Below, in pieces: positions 1 to 12,900 of a DNA stretch of 64,000 bases. The notes under the pieces are model-generated. The model worked only from the letters and a program-made list of their open reading frames with translations. It made no database searches and was not told the DNA's origin. The first letter of the stretch is position 1. Each line of letters opens with the position of its first letter. The DNA comes from Notospermus geniculatus (lineage: Eukaryota > Nemertea > Pilidiophora > Heteronemertea > Lineidae): assembly GCA_002633025.1 (NCBI GenBank), contig NMRB01000584.1, positions 226,882 through 290,881 on the forward strand. The letters run 5' to 3'. A program made the position numbers and the translations under genes.

Positions 1-791
1 CAGTTTGCTCGTTTACATACAATCAAGAATGGTTGTTCATTTCAGCTGTAAAAAGCCAGGCCATTTCTTATCTCATCTGTCCCCAGAGTCCAGCAGACAT
101 CTACGGTCTAAGTTTTCTCACATCCTATGGTATGGATTGGAAAATATTTGAACAAATGTTGTTCCTGTCAGCCATTTAAGAATGTTTGTTCGTTTTTATT
201 TCGATTCATTTCCAATGCTTTTAGAAAGCTTCAACAGAAGATACTGTCTGTTTAAATCAGGAGCAGATGAGTTAATACCTTTTTCTCGCCAGAGATGGCT
301 ACACGTAACATCCTCTGAAAGCGACAACATACAGGGGACATTTTTTTAAGAAAGAGTTGGTTACTGCCGCGAAAGATCCTATATGTACCTTTCCAGATAC
401 CAACAAGTCGCGGAAGATGAATGTATGCCGAATATTCCAATTTCGCATTTTCCCAACTCGCCCTCAATGGTTCTGTCCAGGGTTACGGTTGGTTATAGAG
501 TTTGTATTAGGGTGTGAATGGGGATCCTACACGTAGCTCGATAGAGGGCAGCACACCGAAACCCGGTCCTAATACAATGGACGCCTTTTGTGTGGGAAAT
601 TGATCAGGTCCGGGATGTCAGTTTCATTTCAATAGTTTTAACCACCAGTGACACCTATTGAGGCAGTGAGCTAAGGTCCCCATTGGGAAGGGTGAAACGG
701 GACTTATAAACCGCTTAAGATGTCGCCAATACTGATTACGTCAAATAGAATTCTACTTCTACCTCTCAATGTCATTTTCTTTTCATTCCAG
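1..791. other. Presumed iGluR intron with one interspersed repeat
   Basis: No exon was recognised before 792. Positions 535-665 hold a repeat shared, in the opposite direction, with 14570-14680 and 61528-61630. The common core is a CAGGTCCTGATCAATTTCC-like stretch followed by a sequence near GGCGTCC. Confidence 0.5.
535..665 (-). repeat. Interspersed repeat, family shared with 14570 and 61528
   Basis: Read on the minus strand, it shares GATCAATTTCCCACACAAAA, then GGCGTCC and a TATA-like stretch, with 14586-14640, and a close version with 61571-61620. Three copies with similar ends suggest a dispersed element. No coding capacity was seen. Confidence 0.6.
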
Positions 792-985
792 GTGTCGATG
801 AACTTAATGACTTCCATTACCGGGCAGACGGATGGAGGCAGCGCTTTGCCGCCGTTCCCCAGAATTCCAACATGGTGGAATGGCAGCAGGCTGTGACGTG
901 GTTGCTGTTGAGCTCCAAACGTGCGAAGGAAAAACAAATTGTCCTCATCACAGACGCTGTCACTGCCTACAGAATACTACAGTTG
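792..985 (+). CDS. iGluR exon 1 in window: amino-terminal domain, lobe 1
   Basis: The acceptor is TTTCATTCCAG and the donor is TTG|GTAAGT. The exon enters in phase 1 and leaves in phase 0. It encodes 64 residues ending in IVLITDAVTAYRILQL, the strand-helix of the amino-terminal domain that the family has just before the MMTEDYHY strand. That next piece lies 25.7 kb downstream. Earlier exons, including the signal peptide, must lie before the window. Confidence 0.85.
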
Positions 986-3900
986 GTAAGTCTCATTTGC
1001 TTCTTAATTTTATTGTGAAAAACGCCGTGCTTGATGAAGAGAAGAGAGAAACCTAAGATCAATGCATGATGCTTCATGAGAATATGATTACGTAACCATT
1101 TGCTTCTTATTGTGAAAAACGCCATGCTTGATGAAGAGAAGAGAGAAACCTAAAAGATCAATGCATGATGCTTCATGAGATTATGATTACATAACCATGA
1201 TTTCCTCTTCAAAATATCGACAAAGTTCCTTTGACATGTTTGAGCATGACTGATTTGTCGGTCAAATCATTCGGCCTTCATGACATAATTATATGTTAGA
1301 CAGATAGTAAACCTACCATTACTCTGACAGCTGATATCAGTTTTTCCTATTTTGAGGTTATTTGTCCGTTGCGAATGGTCAGTGTATCACGACCTATAAC
1401 TTTCTAAACACAAGTCACATGACATCATGAAAATGGTGAACATTCTTGACTGAAATTGCATGTTGCTCATATGTTGATGCACCCATTCACCGTCCGCCGT
1501 ACCAGGACATCCCCTCGCTCGGAGGTAATTTGATTTGTACCTGAAGACCAGAATGAGATTTGCGTTTTGGAGTTAATTTGATGTATATGAAGTTAGTTAC
1601 GATTACTGAGATTGAATTGGAGAGTAGAGGGGAGACGTTGCAACCAACGGTTAGGTATTCTGTGTGGATATGCCAGAGATGAATCGGGAGATTCTGTTTG
1701 CAAACTAACGTTTAGTGCTTTTCCAAAACACCCGATACCCCACGCGAACGTCTGGATCCTTTTGTTCGGTGCTCTCTTGGTGGCATTGACGTTCGTTTTG
1801 GCGTTCAAGGGCCTTTGAGGAAATTCCATACATGCATAACACTTTCTGAGAACTGTAGTTGGGGCCTATACCTGTCGCTTTGGCATAACAGCAGCAACAA
1901 TACTGTGACCAATTGTTATTGGGCACTGTTGGAAAATTTTATTGAAAGACGAACACAATCTATAGCCATAACCAAGAATAAGTACTTATATATAGGTACT
2001 TATATATTCTTGCCATAACGTAATGCTTCTTAACAGCCTTCTGACGTTTTATACTGAGGATGTTAACTGCATCCCACCACCTCAAAACATTTCCTCGCAA
2101 AGAACAAACACAGTTTGATTACTCTAAAGCTGCCCCCTTGTTGATAGAATAAATAAAAAGCTCCGCGTATCATAATGGAGTTTTATTCTATTAGTCAAAT
2201 GGGATGCATATTTTTAAGTGTTGTCCTGACAATCCGAGCGTCATCATTAAATTTTCTATGTATGAAAAACAGCAATATGGGAAATGGTCCATGTATCCAC
2301 GCATGACGTTTTATTCGCAAGTGGTGTATTTGTCAGTGGTTCTGTAATGCATCTTATTAATGAAATATGTATAAAGTTGTATAATTAAATTTATCATGTT
2401 CATCTATACGACACGAGTTGTTGATGATCATCTACATTTAATATACCAGGCGTTTAGAAAGCTGATGACAAGCAAACTAAATTATTTGGAGTGGCGGAAC
2501 GTATCATCTCGGCTTCAAAAATGGACTATCACACCAATTACTAACCATTAAACAAACCAGGTGTCTCATTTTTTGGACCCAATGCGAGTTTTATCTACAA
2601 GAGTCCTTCCTTGTTGATGCTGGGTGACGTTGCCAGTCCATGTCCAGGCATCACAGGGGTGTCATTTTGGGCGAGTCCTTCCCCAATGCCAGTTGGATCC
2701 GCTGTCGATTCGTAAATCCTCCGGTCATGTCTGTCCTACAGTAAAGCTGAGCGCACACAGGGAAATCTCACCGCACCGAGATCATCCCTGCGAGCCCTGT
2801 CTGTGAGCTAAAGATTTGCGCTTACCTCATCTCTGCGAACTTCCTCAGGTCCTACAAATTGATTCTTCCTGTTCATTTCATTAAAATGCGTTTGTTAGAA
2901 AAAAATTCGGGATAAAAAAAATCCTAGCAACAATAATACTTCAGTGGCAACAATAAAGTAATTAACGTGAACGGGCCTTAATTTCAACAGCGGAAGCCAC
3001 CGTGGGACTTGCATAAAAGAGTTACTGGCGTGGCCTAGCTGAATTGTATCTGAGTATCGTCACCTCTATCATTTAAATATTTACCTTTGAGTGGTGGTTG
3101 TCTAGTTAGAATATCGTTGGAGCAACAGTAATGATGGCTGCTTCGGTTTGAGAAGTTACATGTACATGTAGACTGCTGCGAAATTTTGGTTGTCGGATAT
3201 AGGATAAATCACTTCTCAGGATGAAGTTTAAGGTGTGGTTGTTCGGTGAGTACATTGCTTTTTTATGCCATTTTCATTCACAATTTACAAGTTCACGACA
3301 CATTCCTAAAAAAATAACGCGTGTTCGTTCATTGCTGCATCGGCCTACTGCCTGTTGAAAACCCTCGTTGCCAGCACCCCGGTGCACTAGGCAATGTACT
3401 GAAACATTCCGCAGCATTTTCTGCATTTTCCGTTGGAATACTAGCAACTTTACGATTCCCAAACTTGTGCCGTACCTCGGCAATTTTCGTACTAACGTTA
3501 CTGCTCCGAATTTAAACATGCTGGATGTCAAAAATTACAAATTTTGTCTATTTTTCTCGCATTACTTTTCCTGTTTTCAATTTCAGGGCTCATCCTCGGA
3601 TCTGTTCTTCGACAGCTGCAGTCAAGTCGTATAAACACTACTGGTACTTATGAACTTAAGAAAGGCAAAGTTGGCACAAGAAATAAGGATGTATCGGACA
3701 TCGGTGGCACCTCTCAGCTCGGACGAAGCCGAAGGAAGAGAAGTGGAAAGCTGATTGATAGACTGAAGACGCTCTTTGACACTGGAGCTTTCAAAAGATT
3801 GTTCAAGTGCCCGAATCTTTCGTGTTCCTCCGATGGATCATGTCGAGGCCTCGCGCGTAAAAATGGTGACGTCTGCTACTGTGATAAACACTGTGAAACA

Positions 3901-6900
3901 TTCGCCGATTGTTGCGAGGGGTACAAAAGCTGCCTCCATGTGGATAGATACAATACCATTATCAAAATATCAAAGTGGTCCCAGTACATGCAGTGTGCAA
4001 TTAAGGTGGATAAATTTCCCCGATTCAAGACTTATCAGGCTGTGTCACGATGTCCCAGCCATGCGGATGAATACCTGAAAAAGAAGTGCGATTCTGATGG
4101 AAGTAATTCAATGTCACTTTACCAGACTACCCCTGTCACACATCGGGGAATTCCGTTCCGGAATGTCTACTGCGCACAGTGTCATGGCGTGTCACTTCCC
4201 GAATCCCCCTTCTGGAGATTAACACGCACGTTTGCCACGAAGGAGGCGAGTTTTGAGCTAGATTGGGGGGTTGTTCTTTCAACTGTATTCGTGTCCACGT
4301 ACTACAGAGTAGTAGTCCCAAAAGAGGACCAAAATATTGTTGTGAGAAAATGTGAGACCACGACACGTCAGTTGAACGTTGCCGTGCCAATCCACGCGAT
4401 AAAAGGTTGTGTACCTCTGGCATTGCTCGAGTCTCAGAACAAGTCACACGCAACGTACTCGAGTGACGTGGAAAGATGCCAATACATGTCCGCGCCGGTG
4501 TTTGCCGAGCATGATAACATGCTACTTGGATTCAGGAATAAGTTTTGTGCACAGTGTAATCAAATGTCGAAGGATCTGATCTGCAGTGATGATTTTATCG
4601 ACCGGATAAAGAAACTCTCACCGGGGTCCCGGGGGCCACCCGGACCTGGCCCGAAAAATATTACCTGGAATCGTGACTTTAACATTATTTCATACGATAA
4701 AATAATGAAAGCGCCCAAAATGCCATGTTTCCCCGAAAACGGTAAAACGTTTGTTCTAGACCCCCATTATACTACTCCGATTTATTTCCGAATACAAATA
4801 TAACGGCTGACAAAAATTACAAAATCTACCCGTTTTCACGCAATCAATTTTGTGTTTTCAATTTCAGGGCTCATCCTCGGATCTGTTCTTCGACAGCTGC
4901 AGTCAAGTCGTATAAACACTACTGATACTAATGACCTTAAGAACGGCAAAGTTGGCACAAGAAACAATGATGTATCGGACATCGTTGGCACCTCTCAGCT
5001 CGGACGAAGCCGAAGGAAGAGAAGTGGAAAGCTGATTGATAGACTGAAGACGCTCTTTGACACTGGAGATTTTAAAAGATTGTTCAAGTGTCCGAATCTT
5101 TCGTGTTCCTCCGATGGATCATGTCGAGGCCTCGCGCGTAAAAATGGTGACGTGTGCTACTGTGATAAACACTGTGAAACATTCGGCGATTGTTGCGAGG
5201 GATACAAAAGGTGCCTCCATGTGGATCGATACAATACTACTATCAAAATATCAAAGTGGTCCCAGTACATGCAGTGTGCAATTAAGGTGGATAAATTTCC
5301 CCTATTGAAGACTTATCAGGCTGTGTCACGATGTCCCAGCCATGCGGATGAATATCTGAAAAAGATGTGCGAAGCTGATGGAAGTAATTCAACGTCACTT
5401 TACCAGACTACCCCTGTCACGCATCGGGGAATTCCGTTCCGGAATGTCTACTGCGCACAGTGTCATGGCGTGTTACTTTCCGAATCCCCCTTCTGGAGAT
5501 TAAAACGCACGTTATCCACGAAGGAGGAGAATTTTGAGCTAGATTGGGGGGTTGTTCTTTCAACTGTATTCGTGTCCAAGTACTACAGAGTAGTAGTCCC
5601 GAAAGAGGACCAAAATATTGTTGTGAGAAAATGTGAGACCACGACACGTCAGTTGAACGTCGCCGTGCCAATCCACGCGATAAAAGGTTGTGTACCTCTG
5701 GCATTGCTCGACTCTCAGAACAAGTCATATGCAACGTACTCGAGTGACGTGGAAAGATGCCAATACATGTCCGCGCCGGTGTTTGCCGAGCATGGTAACA
5801 TGCTACTTGGATTCAGGAATAAGTTTTGTGCACAGTGTAATCAAATGTCAACGGATCTGATCTGCGGAGATGATTTTATCGACCGGATAAAGAAGCTCTC
5901 ACCGGGGTCCCGGGGGCCAGCCGGACCTGGCCCGAGAAATATTACCTGGAATCATGACTTTAACATTATTTCATACGATAAAATAATGAAAGCGCCCAAA
6001 ATGCCATGTTTCCCCGAAAACGGTAAAACGTTTGTTCTAGACCCCCAGTCCCTAAGTTCCTCAAGAGCGACGTCCTACACGAGATCGAGTACTCGGACTG
6101 TGCAGACGAGTGTCTAAAAACACTAACGATATTTCGGGAGATCACAGCAAGTATCCGTACTTGTTCGACTTGTCGCGTTTCTGTCTTGTAAGACGAACAG
6201 TCATAGCGAATGAGGGTCGTAACTTTCTGTACCATTACACGTCAGTTCGTCAGGAAACGATCGGCACGGATGAAAATTCTTGCCTTGCTTTAAGGGACCT
6301 TCTCAAAATAAATTTGAAGCCTAAAAGATGAAATTTTTTCATCTCTCTGTGAACCACCTATCCCCCCTCAAAAGATGAAAAAGTGAAGAAGTCTGGCTTC
6401 AACACTGGGCAGGCCAAAATATGCCTCTATGTTGCTAGAAACTTCCCTTCCTACAAGGTTTAAAGCATCACTTTGTGTGTTTCTGTGGATGTAAAGAGAA
6501 AAAACGACGCAAAATTCAATGTATGGTGCCTTGGAATGGTGAAGCCAGAAAGGTATCAAGAAACGAAATTTTGGCCATAAAATGAAAACCCCCTCCCCCC
6601 TAGATGAAGAAATTTCATCTTTTAGGCTTCAAATTTATTTTGAGAAGGTCCCTAAGTGACAGTTGCATTGACATCCAGCAGGTATTTTAGGTCCCGCAAT
6701 GAGTAGTCCCGTGGGCATGGCCGCTCGTGAAACCATAATACTTGAGTACATTTCAATTTACTTTCGAAAGGTATTCTCTTGTCTTCGCACCATTATTCAC
6801 TCACGGAAGTTGCATGAGCCAGAGTTAGTGGAAGTAACTGGACAACCTATTAGCTTTTAACCGGAGGCGTTGTCGGAGGCAGTCGATGCACAAACATCTT

Positions 6901-9900
6901 CACGAAGCTCTTTCAACAACTAGAGGTTGCGCGGGTCCGTCATTTGCTGAAAACAGATTATACTAATTTATATGTATGACAAGTCGACGTCGAGTTCTCA
7001 ACTGAATTTCTGTATTCAGACGCCGGCGTAGTTTAACACGTTGAGCATGTTGAGACGAGTAACAGTTTAGAGGGACGGGAAATTTGGTACAAGTCGCCAG
7101 CAGGGTGTTATTGGACGTGAATCCGCTGATCGATGGACAATTATCGACTTTTGTTATCTTACATGACTGATCAATGATCACTGGAGGATGAAATCACCTT
7201 TGTGATCACGAATACGTCTGGGTCTGCGGACGATGGCGAATTACCAAACGGAAATGCCGATTATAGGGCTTATATTGGTCATCATACTTACATAGATTCT
7301 TGTTACATATACATCATATGCATATACTTTAACCTCTTAGATGTAAAACCAGTTCCAAATATTCCAGTCAAGGCCTAGGACCACCCACTATTTATGATCT
7401 TTTTGAGGGTATTGTGTTTTGGGCAGTGATCACCAGGTCGTGACAACCTCAGTTCGCCATGTAATAGTGTGAGTTGAGGACCACTGATGTAATGCGTACC
7501 ACCGTCTCCTGCACCCCATTGTGTGTCATTGGTAATTGTACAGCTTGGTGACGTAAGATGTGCCATCAAGGTCACAACTGTGGTCAGTTTCTTCAAATTT
7601 CTTGCATCAGGAACCACCATTTTCCTATAAAAGAGCCACGTCAACCCAAACAATATGTCTTGAATGAGCAAGCAGAAGTTCATGACTTGGCCAACAGAAT
7701 ATCTGGCCAATCAGAGAGCAATGCATGTTCCCTTCTCACTGCATAATAATTGGAGGCGGTCTTGAACCAAGTTAATGAACCGGTCTTACATCTAAGAGGT
7801 TAGAGTACATGTATATGCATGTTTTAGCTCCTGTTATCACCTCTACATGTATAAGAGACGATCCTTTTGGTGCCTCCCCGCCACGCTTGTTGGGAAATTC
7901 CCTCGCAACATTAGACGGCACTTTTTCTAATACATGTACCCTCTGCCAAGTGTGCGGGATATTTTCCATTTTTTTCATACACATAATATTAAAATTTATT
8001 AAGTTCAACACGAGTTGTTGATGATCGTCTACATTTAATATACCAGTCGTTCAGAAAGCTGGTGAGAAGCAAATTAAATTATTTGGAGTGGCGAGACGTA
8101 TCATTTCGGCTTCAAAAATGGACGATCACACCAATTACTAATCCATTAAACAGATCGTCGGTGGATGTCTCATTTTTTGGACCGCACCATGAGATTTGGA
8201 TGCACATTCTAATCATACAAACAGTCCTCTCTTGTTGATGTTGCGTTACGTTGCCTCTCCATGTCCAGACATCACTGGGCGAGTCCTTCCCCAATGAGAG
8301 TCGGATCCCCTCTCGATTCACAAACAGTCCTCTGTCCAAACTAGGTAAAGCTGATAGCAAACATACGGAATCTGTACGTCCTTCAGGTTGATGCCTCTCT
8401 GTGTTCATATCGTTAAAACTGCATTTGTTAAAGAGGTTGGGGGCTGAAAACTCCGTAGCAACCGTACCAATATTTCTGTAGCAATTACATTTGTGTAATT
8501 AATGTGAACAGGCGATTATTTCTAACAGCGCAAACCACCTTGGGACTTTGCATAAAAGAGTTGCCCGGCCTAGCTGAATTGTAACTGAGTATTGTCACCT
8601 CCATCATTTAAATATTTACCCATGAATGCTGGTTGTCTATTAACAATGCCGTGGAGCAACAGTAATGTTGGGCGCTTCGGAACTTGCTGCGGTTTAGCGT
8701 TTTCGCTGCTGCGAAATTTTGGTTTTCAGATATATAGGATAAGCACTTTTCAGGATGAAGTTTAAGGTGTATTGGTTTGGTGAGTACATTGCTCTTTTAT
8801 CTGTTTTTCATTCACAATTTACAAGTTAACCACACATTCCTAAAGAACGAACGTGTTCGTTCTTTTCTGCATTGGCCTACTGCCTGTTGCCCGCACGTAG
8901 TGTGCACTACTACCTTGGCAATGCAATGTACTAAAACATTCCGCCTCGTATTCTGCATTTTGTGTTCAATACTAGGAACTTGACGATTCCCAAACTTGTG
9001 CTGTGCCTCGGCAGTTTTGTTAGTACCTTTTATACTACTCCGATTTATTTCCGAATACAAATATAACGGCTGACAAAAATTACAAAATCTACCCGTTTTC
9101 ACGCAATCAATTTTGTGTTTTCAATTTCAGGGCTCATCCTCGGATCTGTTCTTCGACAGCTGCAGTCAAGTCGTATAAACACTACTGATACTAATGACCT
9201 TAAGAACGGCAAAGTTGGCACAAGAAATAAGGGTGTATCGGACATCGTTGGCACCTCTCAGCTCGGGCGAAGTCGAAGGAAGAGAAGTGGAAAGCTGGTT
9301 GATAGACTGAAGACGCTCTTTGACACTGGAGATTTTAAAAGATTGTTCAAGTGTCCGAATCTTTCGTGTTCCTCCGATGGATCATGTCGAGGCCTCGCGC
9401 GTAAAAATGGTGACGTCTGCTACTGTGATAAACACTGTGAAACATTCGGCGATTGTTGCGAGGGATACAAAAGGTGCCTCCATGTGGATCGATACAATAC
9501 TACTATCAAAATATCAAAGTGGTCCCAGTACATGCAGTGTGCAATTAAGGTGGATAAATTTCCCCGATTCAAGACTTATCAGGCTGTGTCACGATGTCCT
9601 AGCCACGCGGATAAATATCTGAAAAAGAAATGCGAAGCTGATGGAAATAATTCAACGCCACTTTACCAGACTACCCCTGTCACGCATCGGGGAATTCCGT
9701 TCCGGAATGTCTACTGCGCACAGTGTCATGGCGTGTCACTTTCCGAATCCCCCTTCTGGAGATTAACACGCACGTTATCCACGAAGGAGGAGAATTTTGA
9801 GCTAGATTGGGGGGTTGTTCTTTCAACTGTATTCGTGTCCACGTACTACAGAGTAGTAGTCCCGAAAGAGGATCAAAATGTTGTTGTGAGAAAATGTGAG

Positions 9901-12900
9901 ACCACGACACGTCAGTTGAACGTTGCCGTGCCAATCCACGCGATAAAAGGTTGTGTACCTCTGGCATTGCTCGACTCTCAGAACAAGTCACACGCAACGT
10001 ACTCGAGTGACGTGGAAAGATGCAAATACATGTCCGCGCCGGTGTTTGCCGAGCATGATAACATGCTACTTGGATTCAGGAATAAGTTTTGTGCACAGTG
10101 TAATCAAATGTCGAAGGATCTGATCTGCAGAGATGATTTTATCGACCGGATAAAGAAACTCTCACAGAATTATCATGGCCGTGAAGATGGAAAGTCTCAT
10201 GACAGCACTGGACAATCTATTTCATATGCTTCAATCATGAAACCGCCCAATATAAACTTCTTCCTGTCATGTTTACCAGTACACGGTAAAAAGTTTGTTC
10301 ATGACCCGCTGACCATGTCATGCAAAGAGGTACGAAGATGTGACTTGGGTTTCGTTGAGTGGAGGGGAAAATGTTTTAGGGATCCATTTGATGAGGCGTA
10401 TACTCACCCCTTGAAGGGCGAGGAAGGTTACCTTACTGTGGAACTGCAAATAAATCTGACTGATACCTTAAGTATCATCAGAAAAGATACAGGATTCGAC
10501 CCTGACGGTTTTAGTCAACTCCTCCAAGGAGATGTTGTTCTCAATTCGACAGCGCTTTCCTTGCCGTGGCGGAACGTAACTAACGTAACCGTTAGATTCG
10601 ATGATAGACATATGGAATCGTTTCCCATGCTCGGCGGGATAGAGCTCCAGTACAAGCCGAACACGGAAATCAGGATGGCGTTAAAACTAAGACAAAACCA
10701 TTCTTCGAAAACGAGCGAGGTAGGCAATGTTATCCGTTCACTTGAACAGGAAAAGACGTTCAAGAAGGGAGTGCTTGACGCTTACAAGATATACAGTCAT
10801 GCGGTGGATCTTCCCCTGCGATGCGGTGAGGGAGAGCTTGTGAGGGTACCCTACGACGATGACTTAAAGCATTATCTAGAAAACAGCGGAGGTGATATTG
10901 AAGCCCTTGTCTCAGAGATGACTGATAATGTCACAACGAATTTCATCCTCTGTGACACCTATGCGGCAAAGTTTAAAGATTGTTCTCTCATTACTTACAA
11001 TTTGAGTTCTTTCCTGCAAGAAAACAACACGATTACGCACAGAAAAACAGGCGAGGTTCTAACTACAGACCATGTAATACAGGGAGACAAGGTGTACACT
11101 TGTATTAAGAAGATTTCACATTTTTATTATTCGTCCGAGGCGCAATCGTACCTGACGCTTGTCGGTGTATCGCTCTCACTTGTCTTTCTGGGAGGAACCC
11201 TGCTAACACATATCGTCCACCCGTCATTACGGACGTTACCGGGCCTGATGCTGATGAATCTCTGTGTATGTCTGTTCCTTGCACAGCTGCACTTCATGGC
11301 CGTCATCCAGTATGTCACTCATAAACCAACATGCCAAATTATGGCCATGGTCATGCATTACCTATGGATGACAACTTTCTTCTGGATGAACGCCATTGCT
11401 GTAAATCTAACCTTGACCTTCGCCAGTGGCCTCAAAGGCATGACGTCATCCGGCAGCACGCGAGGGCGGCTCTTGAAATATGCCGTGTATGCTTACGGTG
11501 TCCCTGCTGTCATCGTCATTACGTGTGGCGTATTGGACAAGGAGGGCGTAGTCCCGATTGGATACGGTCCCGGCGAGCTTGAAAAAGGAGTTTGTTGGTT
11601 CACTAAGGAGGCTGGATTCCTTTACACTTTCATCACCCCCATTGCGGTGCTGATATCGGCAAACGTCATCCTCTTCATCGTGACCAGCATTTCAATTGTT
11701 AGAGCGAAGAGAATTGGGCAGAAAGCTAAGGCAACGAAAGGTAGCAAGTTTGAGTTTGTCCTGTACTTCAAGCTCGGCCTCCTTCTCGGCTTCACGTGGA
11801 TTTTCGGCCTGATCGGCACCTTCACCGACAACGCTGTCGTTTGGTATTTTTTCATTATCTTCAATAGTATCCAGGGTGTTTTCATTGGACTCGCCTTTGG
11901 TTGTAACAAGCGTATCCTTGGCATGTGGCGCGAGGTGTCCCTAAGTTCCTCAAGAGCGACGTCCTACACGAGATCGAGTACTCGGACAATGCATACGACC
12001 GTCTAAAAACACCAACGACATTTCAGGAGATCGGAGCTATCCCTACACGGTGATTGGTAGCGATTCTGTTTTGTAAGACAAAACAGTGATGGCGAACACT
12101 ACACGGGTCATGACTAACGATCGGCTCGGATGGAAGTTCCAGCATTGAGAGACAGTTGCATTGACCTGTTGACATTCTGCAATGTGCCTCAACGAGTAGT
12201 CCCATGAGCATGGCCGCTCGTGACCTCTTACAGTTCCATTTTTTTGAAGTTTTCCTCTTGTCTTCGAACCATTCACTCACCAAAGTTGGATGAGACAGTT
12301 AGTGGAAGCAACTTGACAATCTATATACTTTCTAACCGGAACCGTGATCGGAGGTACTTAATGCACAGCACCTCTGCGGTGCTCTTTCAGCAAGCCAATG
12401 TACGTGGGACTAGTTTGCTGAAAACAGTTTATAAATGAAGTTCATTGTTTGAATAGTCGACGTCGGGTTCTTGATGGAGTTTCTTCTGTATTCGGAAGCA
12501 GATGTACTTTACCTTGTTGATACGGGAACTTTGGTACAACTCTCCAGAAGGGTGTTATTCGAAGTGAATCCGGCGATCGATGGACGATTATCGATTTTTG
12601 ATTTTATCTACATGACTGATCAATGATCACTGGAGGATGAAATCACCTTCGTGATCACGAATACGTCTGGGTCTGCGGACGATGGCGAATTCCCAAACGG
12701 AAATGCCGATTAGGACTTATTTTAGTCCCCATACTATTTTGTACATAACCTATTTTTGTGTATGTATATGTGTGCGTGTTTTTTGCTGCTGTTATTACAT
12801 GTACCGGTACCTCTATGAGTTGTAAATAATACTCCTGGCGCCTCTCTGCCACGCTTGTTGGGGGAATTCCCTCTCTATATCAGACACTTTCTAAGGTATG

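Larger units (their letters stand above)
2412..8008. repeat. Tandem receptor duplication, unit A
   Basis: The upstream flank from 2412 matches that from 8009 (starting CACGAGTTGTTGATGATC), including the 5' region, first exon and intron. The downstream flank 6115-7265 matches 12005-12720, and 7803-7970 matches about 12770-12895. Unit A contains copies 1 and 2. Unit B (8009 to about 12900) contains copy 3. Unit A's 3' flank has gained two MITEs (6294-6652 and 7332-7800). Confidence 0.85.
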
